The translations under genes were made by a program, and so were the position numbers. This document shows, one piece after another, positions 17,214-25,748 of a DNA stretch of 64,000 bases. Source of the DNA: Glaciihabitans sp. INWT7 (GTDB taxonomy: Bacteria > Actinomycetota > Actinomycetes > Actinomycetales > Microbacteriaceae); NCBI RefSeq assembly GCF_014217685.1, contig NZ_CP043653.1, forward strand, positions 1,554,419 to 1,618,418, in the 5' to 3' direction. The notes beneath the pieces were generated by a model. It saw nothing but the letters and a program-made list of their open reading frames with translations. It made no database searches and had not been told where the DNA came from. The first letter of the stretch is position 1. Each line of letters begins with the position of its first letter.

Positions 17214-18188
17214 ATGAACACTGCACAGAATCCCCTTTCCTCCGGGTTCGGAGCCAGAACGACAGCGGCGGAAGCCGTGGCCGGTATCGATCTGACGGGA
17301 AAGCTGGCCATCGTCACGGGCGGGTACTCCGGGCTCGGCATCGAGACGGTCGCCGCCCTCGTCGGGGCCGGAGCCACCGTGATCGTGCCGGCTCGCCGCC
17401 CGGAGGTGGCGCGCGACGCACTCGACGCACGCGGCCTTGCTGCGGTGGAAGTCGCTGCGCTGGATCTCGCCGACCTCGACAGCGTGCGGTCTTTCGCCGA
17501 AGACTTCCTCGCAACCGATCGCAGTATCGACATCCTGATCGACAACGCGGCGATCATGGCCTCCCCTGAGTTGCGGGTCGGCCCCGGTTGGGAGTCGCAG
17601 TTCGCCACGAACCACCTCGGACACTACGTGCTCGCGAACCTGCTCTGGTCCGCGCTGAAGCGGGACGGCGGCGCACGGGTGATCGCGCTCTCCTCCACCG
17701 GGCACAAGCTCTCAGCAATCCGTTTCGACGACCCACAGTTCGAGACCGGCTACGACAAGTGGCTCGCCTACGGGCAGGCGAAGACGGCGGACAGTCTCTT
17801 CGCCATACGACTCGATGCGCTCGGCGCCCCGTTCGGCGTGCGGGCCTTCGCGGTGCATCCCGGCGGCATCATGACGGAGCTGCAACGCCACCTCCCTCGC
17901 GAGGAGATGATCGCCTCCGGATGGATGACAGAGGACGGTACGGTGAACGATCGGTTCAAGACTCCCGAGCAGGGAGCAGCCACCTCGGTCTGGGCCGCGA
18001 CATCGCCGCAGCTGGAGGGCAAGGGCGGGGTGTACCTGGAGGACTGCGACATCGCCGAGCCGACCGCTGCTGGCACCCCAGAGGCCCGGGTTCGCGGGGT
18101 CGATGCTCACGCGATCGATCCGGCGGACGCCGCGCGGCCGTGGGCCCTCTCCGCCGAGCTCACCGGCGTCGACGCGTTCGCCGGCTAG
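17214..18188 (+). CDS. Short-chain dehydrogenase/reductase
   Basis: A 324-residue NAD(P)-dependent SDR of the larger WWOX/retinol-dehydrogenase-like subgroup. The cofactor motif TGGYSGLG is at 35-42, NAAIM (NNAG variant) near 109-113, catalytic Ser in ALSSTGHK, and the Tyr186/Lys190 pair in YGQAK. The C-terminal 40 residues beyond the fold are rich in acidic residues. The Arg-Arg after strand 2 (PARRPE) suggests a preference for NADPH. The substrate is unknown. It is divergent from the GH6 gene (185 nt apart from its ATG) and ends 9 nt from the convergent helicase gene. Confidence 0.88.
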   Translation: MNTAQNPLSSGFGARTTAAEAVAGIDLTGKLAIVTGGYSGLGIETVAALVGAGATVIVPARRPEVARDALDARGLAAVEVAALDLADLDSVRSFAEDFLATDRSIDILIDNAAIMASPELRVGPGWESQFATNHLGHYVLANLLWSALKRDGGARVIALSSTGHKLSAIRFDDPQFETGYDKWLAYGQAKTADSLFAIRLDALGAPFGVRAFAVHPGGIMTELQRHLPREEMIASGWMTEDGTVNDRFKTPEQGAATSVWAATSPQLEGKGGVYLEDCDIAEPTAAGTPEARVRGVDAHAIDPADAARPWALSAELTGVDAFAG

Positions 18189-18197
18189 CGACAGAGC

Positions 18198-19997
18198 TCA
18201 GCTGCGCAGGCCTCGTCGCAACAGATCGATGCGGGCCTGCAGCTGCGAGACGCTCGCCTGCGGCACCGCCGGCCCACCGGCCATCCGGCGCAACTCGGCG
18301 TGGATGATGCCATGCGGCTCCCCGGTTCCCTTCGCCCGCATCCCGACGAGGCTGTTGAGCAGCGCCCGCTGCTCCTTCAGGTTGCGGTAGAGAGGCACGA
18401 TCTCGGCATCCGCCCCGGCCTCGTCCGTCTGGCGCTGGCGGTCGCCGATCCGCCGGGCCTGACGCTGCTGACGGTGACGAAGGAGTTCCTTCACCTGATC
18501 GGGCTCCAGAAGCCCGGGAATGCCGATGAAATCGAGCTCCTCGAGGCTGTCCGGCACGGCGCCGGCGCCGAATTCGTCTCCGTCGAACAGCACCCGGTCG
18601 AAGGCGGCCTCGGAGCCGAGGGCCTTGAAGTCGAACAGCAGCGCGTCCCCGGAGGCCGATTCGACCCGGTTCGCCTCATCGGCAGCGTCATCGTCGAGCA
18701 GGATCTCCTCCAGGCCCTCGCCCGCATCCCGGTCGAGGGCGTGGTCACGCTGCAGCTCCATCGCGGAGGCGAGCCCGAGCAGTGATGGCACGCTCGGCAG
18801 GAAGATCGACGCTGTCTCACCTCTGCGCCGGGTTCGCACGAAACGACCGATTGCCTGGGCGAAGAAGAGCGGCGTCGAGGCGGAGGTCGCGTAGACGCCG
18901 ACACCGAGGCGAGGGATGTCGACCCCTTCCGACACCATGCGCACCGCCACCATCCAGCGCGAGTCGGATGCCGCGAACTGGGCGATCCGGTCGCTCGCCG
19001 CCTTCTCGTCGGAGAGCACGATCGTCGGCGCCTCCCCGGTCACCTTCTCGAGGATGTCGGCATAGGCCCGTGCGGCGTAATGGTCAGTGGCGATGACGAG
19101 GCCGCCGGCATCCGGAATGCCGTGACGCACTTCGGTGAGGCGGCGGTTCGCCGCCTTCAGCACTGCGGGCACCCACTCGCCCTCCGGATCGAGCGCTGTT
19201 CGCCAGGCCTGGGCGGTGATGTCCTTGGTGTCGCCCTCCCCGAGTCGGGCCTCCATCTCGTCCCCGGTGCGGGTGCGCCAGCGCATCCGGCCCGCGTAAG
19301 CGAGGAAGATCACCGGGCGCACGACGCCGTCGGCCAACGCCCGTCCGTAGCCGTAGGCGTAGTCGGCCTGAGACGTGCGGATGCCATGCTCGTCCGGGTA
19401 GTAGGTCACGAACGGGATCGGCGAGGTGTCCGACCGGAAGGGCGTGCCGGTGAGGGAGAGGCGTCGAGTCGCCGGCTCGAACGCCTCCCGGATGGCGTCT
19501 CCCCAGCTGAGCGCATCCCCGCCGTGGTGCACCTCGTCGAGGATCACCAGCGTGCGTCCACCCTCGGTCATCGACCGATGGAGAGCCGCACGGGTCGCCA
19601 CCTGGGCGTAGGTGACCGCCACCCCATGGAAGTGTTTTCCGGCCCATCCCTGGGCATTCTTGAAGCCCGGATCGAGGCGCACTCCCACGCGGTGCGCCGC
19701 ATCCGCCCACTGGCGCTTCAGGTGTTCCGTCGGGGCCACGACGGTCACGCGATCGATCTTGCGCTGCGCGAGCAGCTCGGTGACGAGCCGGAGCGCGAAG
19801 GTGGTCTTACCGGCGCCAGGGGTCGCGGCGACGAGAAAGTCCTTCGGCTCGCGCAGGAAGTACTCGGCGATCGCCTCCTGCTGCCAGGCGCGGAGCTTGT
19901 CCGCGGTGCCGCGCGCGGCCCGTTCGGGGAATGACGGGGAGAGGTGCTCCGCTGCCGAGGTGCCCACCTGGGGTCCGAAGGGCTGCGGGTTGGTCAT
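18198..19997 (-). CDS. DEAD/DEAH-box (SF2) helicase
   Basis: ATP-dependent SF2 helicase or translocase of 599 residues. The Q-like segment LRAWQQEAI is followed by Walker A ATPGAGKTT (Lys64), motif Ia VVAPTEHLKRQW, Walker B ILDEVHHG (154-157 DEVH), motif III SLTGTPFRSD, and the second RecA domain with MVSEGVDIPRLGVGV and motif VI QAIGRFVRTRR. The C-terminal 150 residues are charged and carry RHRQQRQARRIGDRQRQT, a likely nucleic-acid-binding helix. It resembles the helicases of restriction or repair systems but stands alone, with no nuclease or methylase neighbour. The ATG at 19997 has no Shine-Dalgarno; see the -10 immediately upstream. Confidence 0.92.
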   Translation of the reverse strand: MTNPQPFGPQVGTSAAEHLSPSFPERAARGTADKLRAWQQEAIAEYFLREPKDFLVAATPGAGKTTFALRLVTELLAQRKIDRVTVVAPTEHLKRQWADAAHRVGVRLDPGFKNAQGWAGKHFHGVAVTYAQVATRAALHRSMTEGGRTLVILDEVHHGGDALSWGDAIREAFEPATRRLSLTGTPFRSDTSPIPFVTYYPDEHGIRTSQADYAYGYGRALADGVVRPVIFLAYAGRMRWRTRTGDEMEARLGEGDTKDITAQAWRTALDPEGEWVPAVLKAANRRLTEVRHGIPDAGGLVIATDHYAARAYADILEKVTGEAPTIVLSDEKAASDRIAQFAASDSRWMVAVRMVSEGVDIPRLGVGVYATSASTPLFFAQAIGRFVRTRRRGETASIFLPSVPSLLGLASAMELQRDHALDRDAGEGLEEILLDDDAADEANRVESASGDALLFDFKALGSEAAFDRVLFDGDEFGAGAVPDSLEELDFIGIPGLLEPDQVKELLRHRQQRQARRIGDRQRQTDEAGADAEIVPLYRNLKEQRALLNSLVGMRAKGTGEPHGIIHAELRRMAGGPAVPQASVSQLQARIDLLRRGLRS

Positions 19998-20003
19998 CAG
20001 TCG

Positions 20004-20009
20004 AGCTTA
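20004..20009 (-). promoter_or_regulatory. -10 element, probable leaderless promoter of the helicase gene
   Basis: TAAGCT on the minus strand ends 6 nt before the helicase ATG at 19997. No ribosome-binding site is visible. Confidence 0.5.
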
Positions 20010-20050
20010 ACCGCGACGGGCGACCTCGCTGTGCCCGCGCGCCACGAAAA

Positions 20051-20078
20051 GGTCCCCCCGCCAGAAGGCGAGGGGACC
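20051..20078 (-). terminator. Rho-independent terminator of the GlsB-like gene
   Basis: Stem GGTCCCC plus CGCC pairs with GGCG plus GGGGACC (one mismatch, AGAA loop on the plus strand). Read on the minus strand it is followed by TTTT, 20 nt after the stop at 20098. It also separates this gene from the helicase promoter. Confidence 0.8.
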
Positions 20079-20097
20079 GGTGTTTCTCAGCGCAGGA

Positions 20098-20367
20098 TTA
20101 CGCGCGGCTCCGCGACCCGCGGGTGACGAGGCCGTAGATGAGCAGTACGACGATCGAACCGAGGATCGCGATGACCCAGGTACGGATGTCGAAGAATCCA
20201 CCCATTGCGACGCCGAAGATGGCGCTGGCGAGGAAGCCGCCGAGCAGTGCGCCCACGACGCCGAGGACCAGGGTGATGATCCAGCCGCCACCCTGCCTAC
20301 CCGGGAGGATTGCCTTGGCGATGGCCCCGGCGATGAGTCCCAGAATGATCCAACCGATGATTCCCAT
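20098..20367 (-). CDS. GlsB/YeaQ/YmgE family stress-response membrane protein
   Basis: An 89-residue, very hydrophobic protein with three predicted transmembrane helices (about 3-22, 29-50, 60-80) and the glycine-zipper pattern of transglycosylase-associated/YeaQ proteins (GLIAGAIAK, GGWIITLVLGVVGALLGGFLA). The family is stress-inducible and its molecular job is not established. A basic tail RGSRSRA follows the last helix. The ATG at 20367 has GGAGAG 7 nt upstream. It is a single-gene unit, divergent from the SGNH hydrolase gene with 160 nt between, and closed by a clear terminator. Confidence 0.88.
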   Translation of the reverse strand: MGIIGWIILGLIAGAIAKAILPGRQGGGWIITLVLGVVGALLGGFLASAIFGVAMGGFFDIRTWVIAILGSIVVLLIYGLVTRGSRSRA

Positions 20368-20527
20368 GGTTTTCTCTCCAAAAAGTCGTGATGTGGTCAT
20401 TCGGATCTCGAATGCCGTTGGATACTCTGCCATTCCCCCTTTTGGGGGACAAGGGCCTTGACTCTCAGCACATTCCCTGTATTGGTGCGGTTTGGCGTGC
20501 CGGGCGCACCTGATGCAGGGTAGAACC

Positions 20528-21319
20528 ATGACTCAGCAGCATCCCTGGTCCCGCTACGTCGCGCTCGGCGATTCCTTCACCGAAGGCTCAGGGGATCCGG
20601 AACCGCGCAGTCCCGGGGGTAACCGCGGGTGGGCCGACCGGGTGGCCGAAGTGCTCAGCGAGCAGACCGAGGACTTCGCGTATGCCAATCTGGCGATTCG
20701 CGGTCGGCTCCTGCGCCAGATCCTCGACGAGCAGGTGGACGTCGCGCTCGCACTCCGCCCCGACCTCATCTCCATCTCAGCCGGGGGCAACGACATCATC
20801 CGCCCCAACACCGACCCCGATCGGCTCGCGACCATCCTCGAGGCCGGGGTCGCTCGACTCCGGGCGGATGGCGCGACTGTTGTGCTCTTCGACGGCCCGG
20901 ACATCGGCATGACCCCGGTGCTCAATCGCTCCCGGGGAAAGGTCGCTATCTACAACGAGAACCTGCGAGCGATCGCGCTTCGGCACGACCTCGTCGTCGC
21001 AGACATGTGGGCGCTGAGAGAATTGAAGGATCCGCGCATGTGGGCGCCGGATCGGCTGCATTTCTCCCCCGTGGGACATACCGCCATTGCGCGGATGGTG
21101 CTGGAGGCACTCAATGTTCAGAACGACCTCCAGCCCTACCACCCCGAGCCCTTGGTGCGGGCTCCGTGGCGCCAAGCCCGCGTCGAGGACATGGGCTGGG
21201 CGCGGGAGTACCTCGTGCCGTGGGTGTTGCGGCGCATCCGCCACCAGTCATCGGGAGACGGCATCACACCAAAGCGACCGGATGCCGGTCCCTACCGCAG
21301 CAGAACGACGACCGACTAG
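20528..21319 (+). CDS. SGNH/GDSL hydrolase
   Basis: Cytosolic esterase-type SGNH hydrolase of 263 residues with an intact active site. Nucleophile Ser16 lies in ALGDSFTEG, the oxyanion Gly/Asn in SAGGNDII, and the catalytic Asp/His in DRLHFSPVGH. There is no signal peptide. The start ATG 20528 is preferred over an in-frame GTG at 20492 because the residues before it are not conserved-looking. The substrate is unknown; relatives act on acetylated sugars or lipids. It contrasts with the degenerate SGNH domain encoded at 1087-2328. The stop overlaps the stop of the convergent desaturase gene by 4 nt. Confidence 0.9.
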   Translation: MTQQHPWSRYVALGDSFTEGSGDPEPRSPGGNRGWADRVAEVLSEQTEDFAYANLAIRGRLLRQILDEQVDVALALRPDLISISAGGNDIIRPNTDPDRLATILEAGVARLRADGATVVLFDGPDIGMTPVLNRSRGKVAIYNENLRAIALRHDLVVADMWALRELKDPRMWAPDRLHFSPVGHTAIARMVLEALNVQNDLQPYHPEPLVRAPWRQARVEDMGWAREYLVPWVLRRIRHQSSGDGITPKRPDAGPYRSRTTTD

Positions 21320-22413
21320 CGTCCGAACTGGGTGGCCGCCGGGCAGTCGAACGGGTCGCCGCCGGCCGAGAGGCCCACGCGGTTGAGGTAGGCGATGACG
21401 ATGCCGTAAGACTCGGTCAGGCTGGTCTCGGTGTAGAGGATGTTGTGCGAGTCGCAGTATTCCTTCGCGATCTCCCGGGCCTTGGCGAGATGCGGTCGCG
21501 GCATATTCGGAAACAGGTGGTGCTCGATCTGGTAGTTGAGGCCGCCCATGAAGGTGGTGGTTCCGAGCCCCGTGATGTTGCGCGAGGTGAGCACCTGGCG
21601 GCGAAGGAAGTCGACCTTGCTGTCGTGGGGCAGGATCGGCATTCCCTTGTGGTTGGGGGCGAAGGACGCTCCCATGTAGAGGCCGAAGACCCCGACCTGC
21701 ACGCCGATGAAGGCGAAGGCCATTCCGAGCGGAAGGAAGGCGAAGATCACGGCGAGATAGAGGGCGATTCGCGGAACGAGCATGCTGATCTCGGTCCACC
21801 GACGGTCGACCTTCTCGCGCCCGAACACGGTCTTGAATCCGAGGATATGCAGGTTGATCCCCTCAAGCAGCAGTGCGGGGAAGAAGAGGTAGCCCTGGCG
21901 GCGGGTGGCCCAGGCATAGAGACCCTTGGCACGCGCGGCATCCTCGGGGATGAAGGAGACGAAATCCCGCTCGATGTCGGTGTCCTTGCCGATCACGTTC
22001 GGGTTCGCGTGGTGGCGGCTGTGCTTGGTCATCCACCAGGAGTAGCTGATGCCGACGAAGAGGTTGGCCAGCGCGCGGCCGGCGATGTCGTTGGCCTTGC
22101 CGGATTCGAAGACCTGGCGGTGTGCGGCCTCGTGGGCGAGGAAGGCGTACTGGGTGAGGATGATGCCGAGCGCTCCGGCGATGAGCAGTTGGTACCAGCT
22201 GTCGCCCAGCAGGATGAACCCGGTGATCGCTCCACCGAGTGCGACGGTGATGAGGGAGAACATCATCACGTAGAAACCCGTGCGGCGGCGAAGGAGGCCG
22301 GCATCGCGAACGGTGCGAAGGAGCGAGGAGTACTCGGTGGTCGGATTGGAGCGGGAGCCGCCGGGCTTCGTCTTCGTGAAAGACACCACCGGTGCCACGG
22401 ATGCATCGCTCAC
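21316..22413 (-). CDS. Membrane fatty-acid (acyl-CoA) desaturase
   Basis: Integral membrane di-iron desaturase, 365 residues, which introduces a double bond into acyl chains. The three histidine boxes are complete: HEAAH at 94-98, HSRHH at 131-135 and QIEHH near 296-300. Hydrophobic pairs of helices lie at about 47-90 and 215-260. The QxxHH third box and sequence style match the DesA3/linoleoyl-type acyl-CoA desaturases of actinobacteria rather than acyl-ACP desaturases. No electron-donor reductase is adjacent. Such genes often respond to cold or membrane fluidity; a possible operator lies upstream. ATG 22413 is used. Confidence 0.93.
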   Translation of the reverse strand: MSDASVAPVVSFTKTKPGGSRSNPTTEYSSLLRTVRDAGLLRRRTGFYVMMFSLITVALGGAITGFILLGDSWYQLLIAGALGIILTQYAFLAHEAAHRQVFESGKANDIAGRALANLFVGISYSWWMTKHSRHHANPNVIGKDTDIERDFVSFIPEDAARAKGLYAWATRRQGYLFFPALLLEGINLHILGFKTVFGREKVDRRWTEISMLVPRIALYLAVIFAFLPLGMAFAFIGVQVGVFGLYMGASFAPNHKGMPILPHDSKVDFLRRQVLTSRNITGLGTTTFMGGLNYQIEHHLFPNMPRPHLAKAREIAKEYCDSHNILYTETSLTESYGIVIAYLNRVGLSAGGDPFDCPAATQFGR

Positions 22414-22479
22414 GATACCTCGATTCGAAATGACTTCCCAGTCGGGGTAGAACGAGCGGGTGCTCCAAAGGATGGTTTT

Positions 22480-22531
22480 ACCCTAAGGGCAAAGCCTGTG
22501 AGAGGCGTGCATTTATGCCCGAATGAGCATA
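22480..22531 (-). promoter_or_regulatory. Possible promoter and operator of the desaturase gene
   Basis: A minus-strand TAGGGT (22485-22480) could be a -10 about 65 nt before the ATG. An inverted repeat TATGC-N8-GCATA at 22514-22531 lies some 40-60 bp upstream of the implied start and has the size of a TetR-type operator. No regulator gene is nearby; this is inference. Confidence 0.3.
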
Positions 22532-22562
22532 CACGGCGCGTCTCGAGGATCCCTCCGATCGG

Positions 22563-23822
22563 TTACGGCAGAAGCAGTGTCGGGTTGCCCAGCCGCCACA
22601 ACGGCCCTGGATCCACGAGGCGGCGGTCGAGCGTGAGCGGAACCCGCACGGACTGGCGGCCCGCCGTGAAGGTCACCGTGCCCGCCGATCCAGCGCGTTG
22701 CCCCACTGTCGCCGGGAACGCGGCTATCACTGCAGTCACCGGGGTGTTGCTCCAGACGAGTACCGAGGCGGTCTTCGTCGAGACCGCCCGCACCTTCTGC
22801 GACCAGGCCGTCGTGAAGTTCGCAAAGGGCTGCCCCTTCTTGGCGAGGGTGATCACGTGGAATCCGGCCTTCACCCCGGCGAGGAGAGTGGTGACCGTGG
22901 CGTCCACCGTCTTGTGATCGGTCGCCCCCACGACTGCACCCACCACCGTGACGCTGTGGCCGGCATACTCATACCGGGCGGCGAAGAGGAGATTGGACGA
23001 TCCGTTGAGCGTGCCCGTCTTGATGCCGTCGACCCCGAGTCGGCCGAGCAGCGTGTTCGTGTTGGCGAAGGTCCCCACTCCGGCCTGGGTCATCGAGGGG
23101 GTCGAGACGATCTGGGAGATCACCGGATTGGCGAGGGCGAGCTTGCCGATCTCGACCAGGTCGGCGGCAGTGCTCACGTTGCCCGGGTTGATGCCCGTCG
23201 GCTCGACGATCGTCGTGTGGTCGAGACCGTGCGAGCCGAGCCAGGCCGTCACCGCTATCTGGAACGCGCCCCGCGAGCCGAAGGCCCAGCCGGTGAGGGC
23301 ATCCGCATAGTTGTTCGCCGAGGCGACGAGCGTGACCCGCATCAGATCGAGCTGGCTGATCGTGGAACCGGCCGCCAGCGGTTTGGTCTCGCCGTTGAGT
23401 GCCACGTATTTGGCGCGGAGAGCGGCGTCCGCCGCCGTGAAGGTGATGGTGGGGCCCGAATCCCCGGGTGACAGCGGCTTCGCCTCGAGCACCACGAGGC
23501 TGGTGACGATCTTGCTGATGCTGGCGATCGGCAGCGGCGACGTGCTGCCGGCGGAGGCGGATGCCTCCGGGTAGCCGATCACCCCGACAGCACTGGCTCC
23601 ATAACTGGGCAGCTCAGGAGACGCGGCGATGCGATCGGGAGCGCTGTATGGGAGCACCCGGGGGGCGGTGGATCCGAGCGGAGCAAGCAGAGTCAGCGGC
23701 AGATAGATGCCAAGGGCGATGACGAGCGCTGATGTAGAGAAGAGCACGGCTCGGCGACGCAGGATCACCCGGCGGCTGGGACGGCGACGAACCGGTGGCG
23801 CGGGGGGCTCATTCACCGACAT
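22563..23822 (-). CDS. D-alanyl-D-alanine carboxypeptidase (peptidase S11, PBP5-like)
   Basis: Low-molecular-weight penicillin-binding protein that trims the terminal D-Ala of peptidoglycan stem peptides. It is 419 residues. A basic N-terminus (VRRRPSRRVILRRR) and a single helix at about 27-46 anchor it to the membrane with the catalytic domain outside. Active-site motifs are Ser101-I-S-Lys104, Ser168-A-Asn170 and Lys268-T-G. After the domain a C-terminal beta-rich segment (about 330-419) resembles the stalk of PBP5 but has no terminal amphipathic helix. A -10-like element lies directly before the ATG at 23822. The TrmH-type gene upstream ends 37 nt away on the same strand. Confidence 0.93.
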   Translation of the reverse strand: MSVNEPPAPPVRRRPSRRVILRRRAVLFSTSALVIALGIYLPLTLLAPLGSTAPRVLPYSAPDRIAASPELPSYGASAVGVIGYPEASASAGSTSPLPIASISKIVTSLVVLEAKPLSPGDSGPTITFTAADAALRAKYVALNGETKPLAAGSTISQLDLMRVTLVASANNYADALTGWAFGSRGAFQIAVTAWLGSHGLDHTTIVEPTGINPGNVSTAADLVEIGKLALANPVISQIVSTPSMTQAGVGTFANTNTLLGRLGVDGIKTGTLNGSSNLLFAARYEYAGHSVTVVGAVVGATDHKTVDATVTTLLAGVKAGFHVITLAKKGQPFANFTTAWSQKVRAVSTKTASVLVWSNTPVTAVIAAFPATVGQRAGSAGTVTFTAGRQSVRVPLTLDRRLVDPGPLWRLGNPTLLLP

Positions 23823-23828
23823 ACAGCC

Positions 23829-23834
23829 ATGCTA
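23829..23834 (-). promoter_or_regulatory. -10 element, probable leaderless promoter of the carboxypeptidase gene
   Basis: TAGCAT on the minus strand ends 6 nt before the ATG at 23822, and no Shine-Dalgarno is present. It lies in the 37-nt gap after the TrmH gene, so the carboxypeptidase can be transcribed on its own. Confidence 0.5.
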
Positions 23835-23859
23835 CTTTTCGCCGCACGCATAGTCCCGA

Positions 23860-24663
23860 TCACCGCACCCGAAGCGCCCACAGCGCGACCGCACTCGCTG
23901 ACGCGACGTTCAGCGAATCGACTCCGTGGAGCATCGGGATGGTGACGACGGTATCGGCGTGAGAGACGGCATCCCTGCTCAGTCCGTCCCCTTCCGTGCC
24001 GAGGAGCAGCGCGAGCTTCTCTGGAGGGTTCTCGGCGAGCACATCGAGACCGACCGCGGTGTCGGAGAGGGCGAGGGCCGCCAGGTGGAATCCCGCTTCT
24101 TTGAGCACCTCTGCCGCTTCCGGCCACTCGGGAAGCCGTGTCCAGGGCACCTGCAAGACGGTCCCCATGCTCACCCGAACGCTGCGGCGATACAGTGGAT
24201 CGGCGCAGCGCGGCGTCACCAGTACGGCATCCGCTCCGAGGCCCGCTGCCGCCCGGAAGATCGCTCCGACGTTCGTGTGATCAACGACATCCTCGATCAC
24301 GACGACTCGCCGGGCACCGTCGATCACCTCGAGCACCGGCCTCAGGGGCGGGCGATGCATTGCGGCGAGGGCACCACGATGCAGGTTGAACCCGGTGAGC
24401 TTCTCGAGCAACCCGGGAGCGCCGACGAAGATCGGCACGTCGAAGGGGGCGAGCAGTGCCTCCATCTCTGGCAGCCACTGCTCCTGCACGAGAATGGATC
24501 TCGGCCGATGGCCCGCCGCTATCGCCCGCGTGATCACCTTCGATGATTCGGCGATGTAGAGCCCGCCCGCCGGTTCGCTCAGGCGCCGAAGCGCCACATC
24601 GGTCAGTCCCGAATAGTCGGAGAGGCCGGGGTGCTCGAGGTCGTCGATGCGAACGATGTGCAT
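23860..24663 (-). CDS. TrmH/SpoU family RNA 2'-O-methyltransferase
   Basis: SAM-dependent ribose methyltransferase with a trefoil-knot (SPOUT) fold, 267 residues. An N-terminal RNA-binding substrate domain (1-105, LYIAESSKVITRAI) precedes the three SpoU motifs: VVIEDVVDHTNVGAIFRAAAGLGADAV (motif 1, with its Asn/Arg), LLLGTEGDGLS (motif 2) and IPMLHGVDSLNVASASAVALW (motif 3). Target (tRNA or 23S rRNA) cannot be assigned. ATG 24663 has CAGGAG 7 nt upstream. The gene is divergent from the sirtuin gene with 169 nt between. Confidence 0.92.
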   Translation of the reverse strand: MHIVRIDDLEHPGLSDYSGLTDVALRRLSEPAGGLYIAESSKVITRAIAAGHRPRSILVQEQWLPEMEALLAPFDVPIFVGAPGLLEKLTGFNLHRGALAAMHRPPLRPVLEVIDGARRVVVIEDVVDHTNVGAIFRAAAGLGADAVLVTPRCADPLYRRSVRVSMGTVLQVPWTRLPEWPEAAEVLKEAGFHLAALALSDTAVGLDVLAENPPEKLALLLGTEGDGLSRDAVSHADTVVTIPMLHGVDSLNVASASAVALWALRVR

Positions 24664-24832
24664 GGAACTCCTGCCGCCGTATCCGGCGTCGTGATGGGGA
24701 TGGGGGAAGAGGGGCGGCAAACACTGCCAGCAATCGGAAACATATCCGAAAACTCGATTGTTTACTCTGAAGTAGGAGCGTGTGCGCCACCCGGGTGAAA
24801 CACGGCGAAACGAAACGAAAGAGGTGCTGCTG

Positions 24833-25684
24833 ATGACCGGTGCCGCCCTTCGCGATTGGCCGTTGGCCACCTCCGCCGAGCTGGACACCGCCGCCGATGC
24901 CCTGCGCGGACGAACGATCGCCGTGCTCACCGGCGCAGGAATGAGCACCGATTCCGGGATTCCGGACTACCGCGGTGACGGCGCTCCCCCGCGCAACCCG
25001 ATGACCTTCCAGCAGTTCCTGAAGGATGCGGAATATCGCAAACGGTATTGGGCGGGAAGCCACCTCGGGTGGAAGCGATTCGATGGTGCGCTGCCGAACG
25101 ACGGTCACCGCACTCTGGCCGAGCTGGAGACCGCCGGAATCGTCAATGGCATCATCACCCAGAACGTCGACGGGCTGCACTTGAGAGCCGGGTCGCAGCG
25201 GGTCGTCGACCTTCACGGCACCATGGATCGCGTGCGGTGCCTCACCTGCGGCCAGACCTTCGCCCGGTCGGATGTCTCGGAGCGCATCACCCGCGCGAAC
25301 GAGTGGCTCGATGCACCAGACTCCTTCGAACTCGGTCCCGACGGTGACGTGGAGTTCACCCAGATCGCGGACTTCGTCACCCCGGACTGCACGGTCTGCG
25401 GCGGAGTCCTCAAGCCGGACATCGTCTTCTTCGGTGAGTTCATCCCCACCGAGAAGTTCTCGGAGGCGAGCGCGCTCCTGCAGTCGGCCGGCGCGCTTCT
25501 GATCGCCGGATCATCCCTCGTCGTCAATTCGGGCATCCGGTTGCTCGACCAGGCATCCAAGCGCCGGCTTCCCGTGGTCATCGTGAACCGCGGGGTCACC
25601 AAGGGCGATCCGCGCGCGACCGTTAAGATTGACGCGGGCACCTCGGAGACCCTCGCCGAACTCGCGCTCCGCCTCACCGCCTGA
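24833..25684 (+). CDS. Sir2 family NAD-dependent protein deacylase
   Basis: Sirtuin of 283 residues that removes acyl groups from lysines using NAD. The Rossmann loop GAGMSTDSGIPDYRG is at 34-48, TQNVDGLH at 109-116, catalytic His128 in DLHGT, and the zinc ribbon uses Cys136, Cys139, Cys186 and Cys189. Cofactor-binding GSSLVVNSG and VNRGVTKGD follow. The ATG at 24833 has GAGGT 7 nt upstream; 17 extra in-frame codons upstream look non-coding. A TACTCT at 24763-24768 may be the -10. The phosphatase gene follows 64 nt downstream on the same strand. Deacetylase versus other deacylase activity is not decided by sequence. Confidence 0.93.
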   Translation: MTGAALRDWPLATSAELDTAADALRGRTIAVLTGAGMSTDSGIPDYRGDGAPPRNPMTFQQFLKDAEYRKRYWAGSHLGWKRFDGALPNDGHRTLAELETAGIVNGIITQNVDGLHLRAGSQRVVDLHGTMDRVRCLTCGQTFARSDVSERITRANEWLDAPDSFELGPDGDVEFTQIADFVTPDCTVCGGVLKPDIVFFGEFIPTEKFSEASALLQSAGALLIAGSSLVVNSGIRLLDQASKRRLPVVIVNRGVTKGDPRATVKIDAGTSETLAELALRLTA

Positions 25685-25748
25685 CCGCCGTCGGTCGGGC
25701 AGACGGGCCGGGCACCCGGGCCCACCGACCGCCGAAGGACCTGCGCGC

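Noticed and set aside
20629-22917. A 762-codon plus-strand open frame
   Set aside because: Overlaps the SGNH hydrolase gene in another frame and is antisense to the desaturase and carboxypeptidase genes, all with intact active sites.
24782-24832. A longer sirtuin start at 24782
   Set aside because: The extra residues are polar and non-conserved-looking, and the GAGGT site fits the ATG at 24833.
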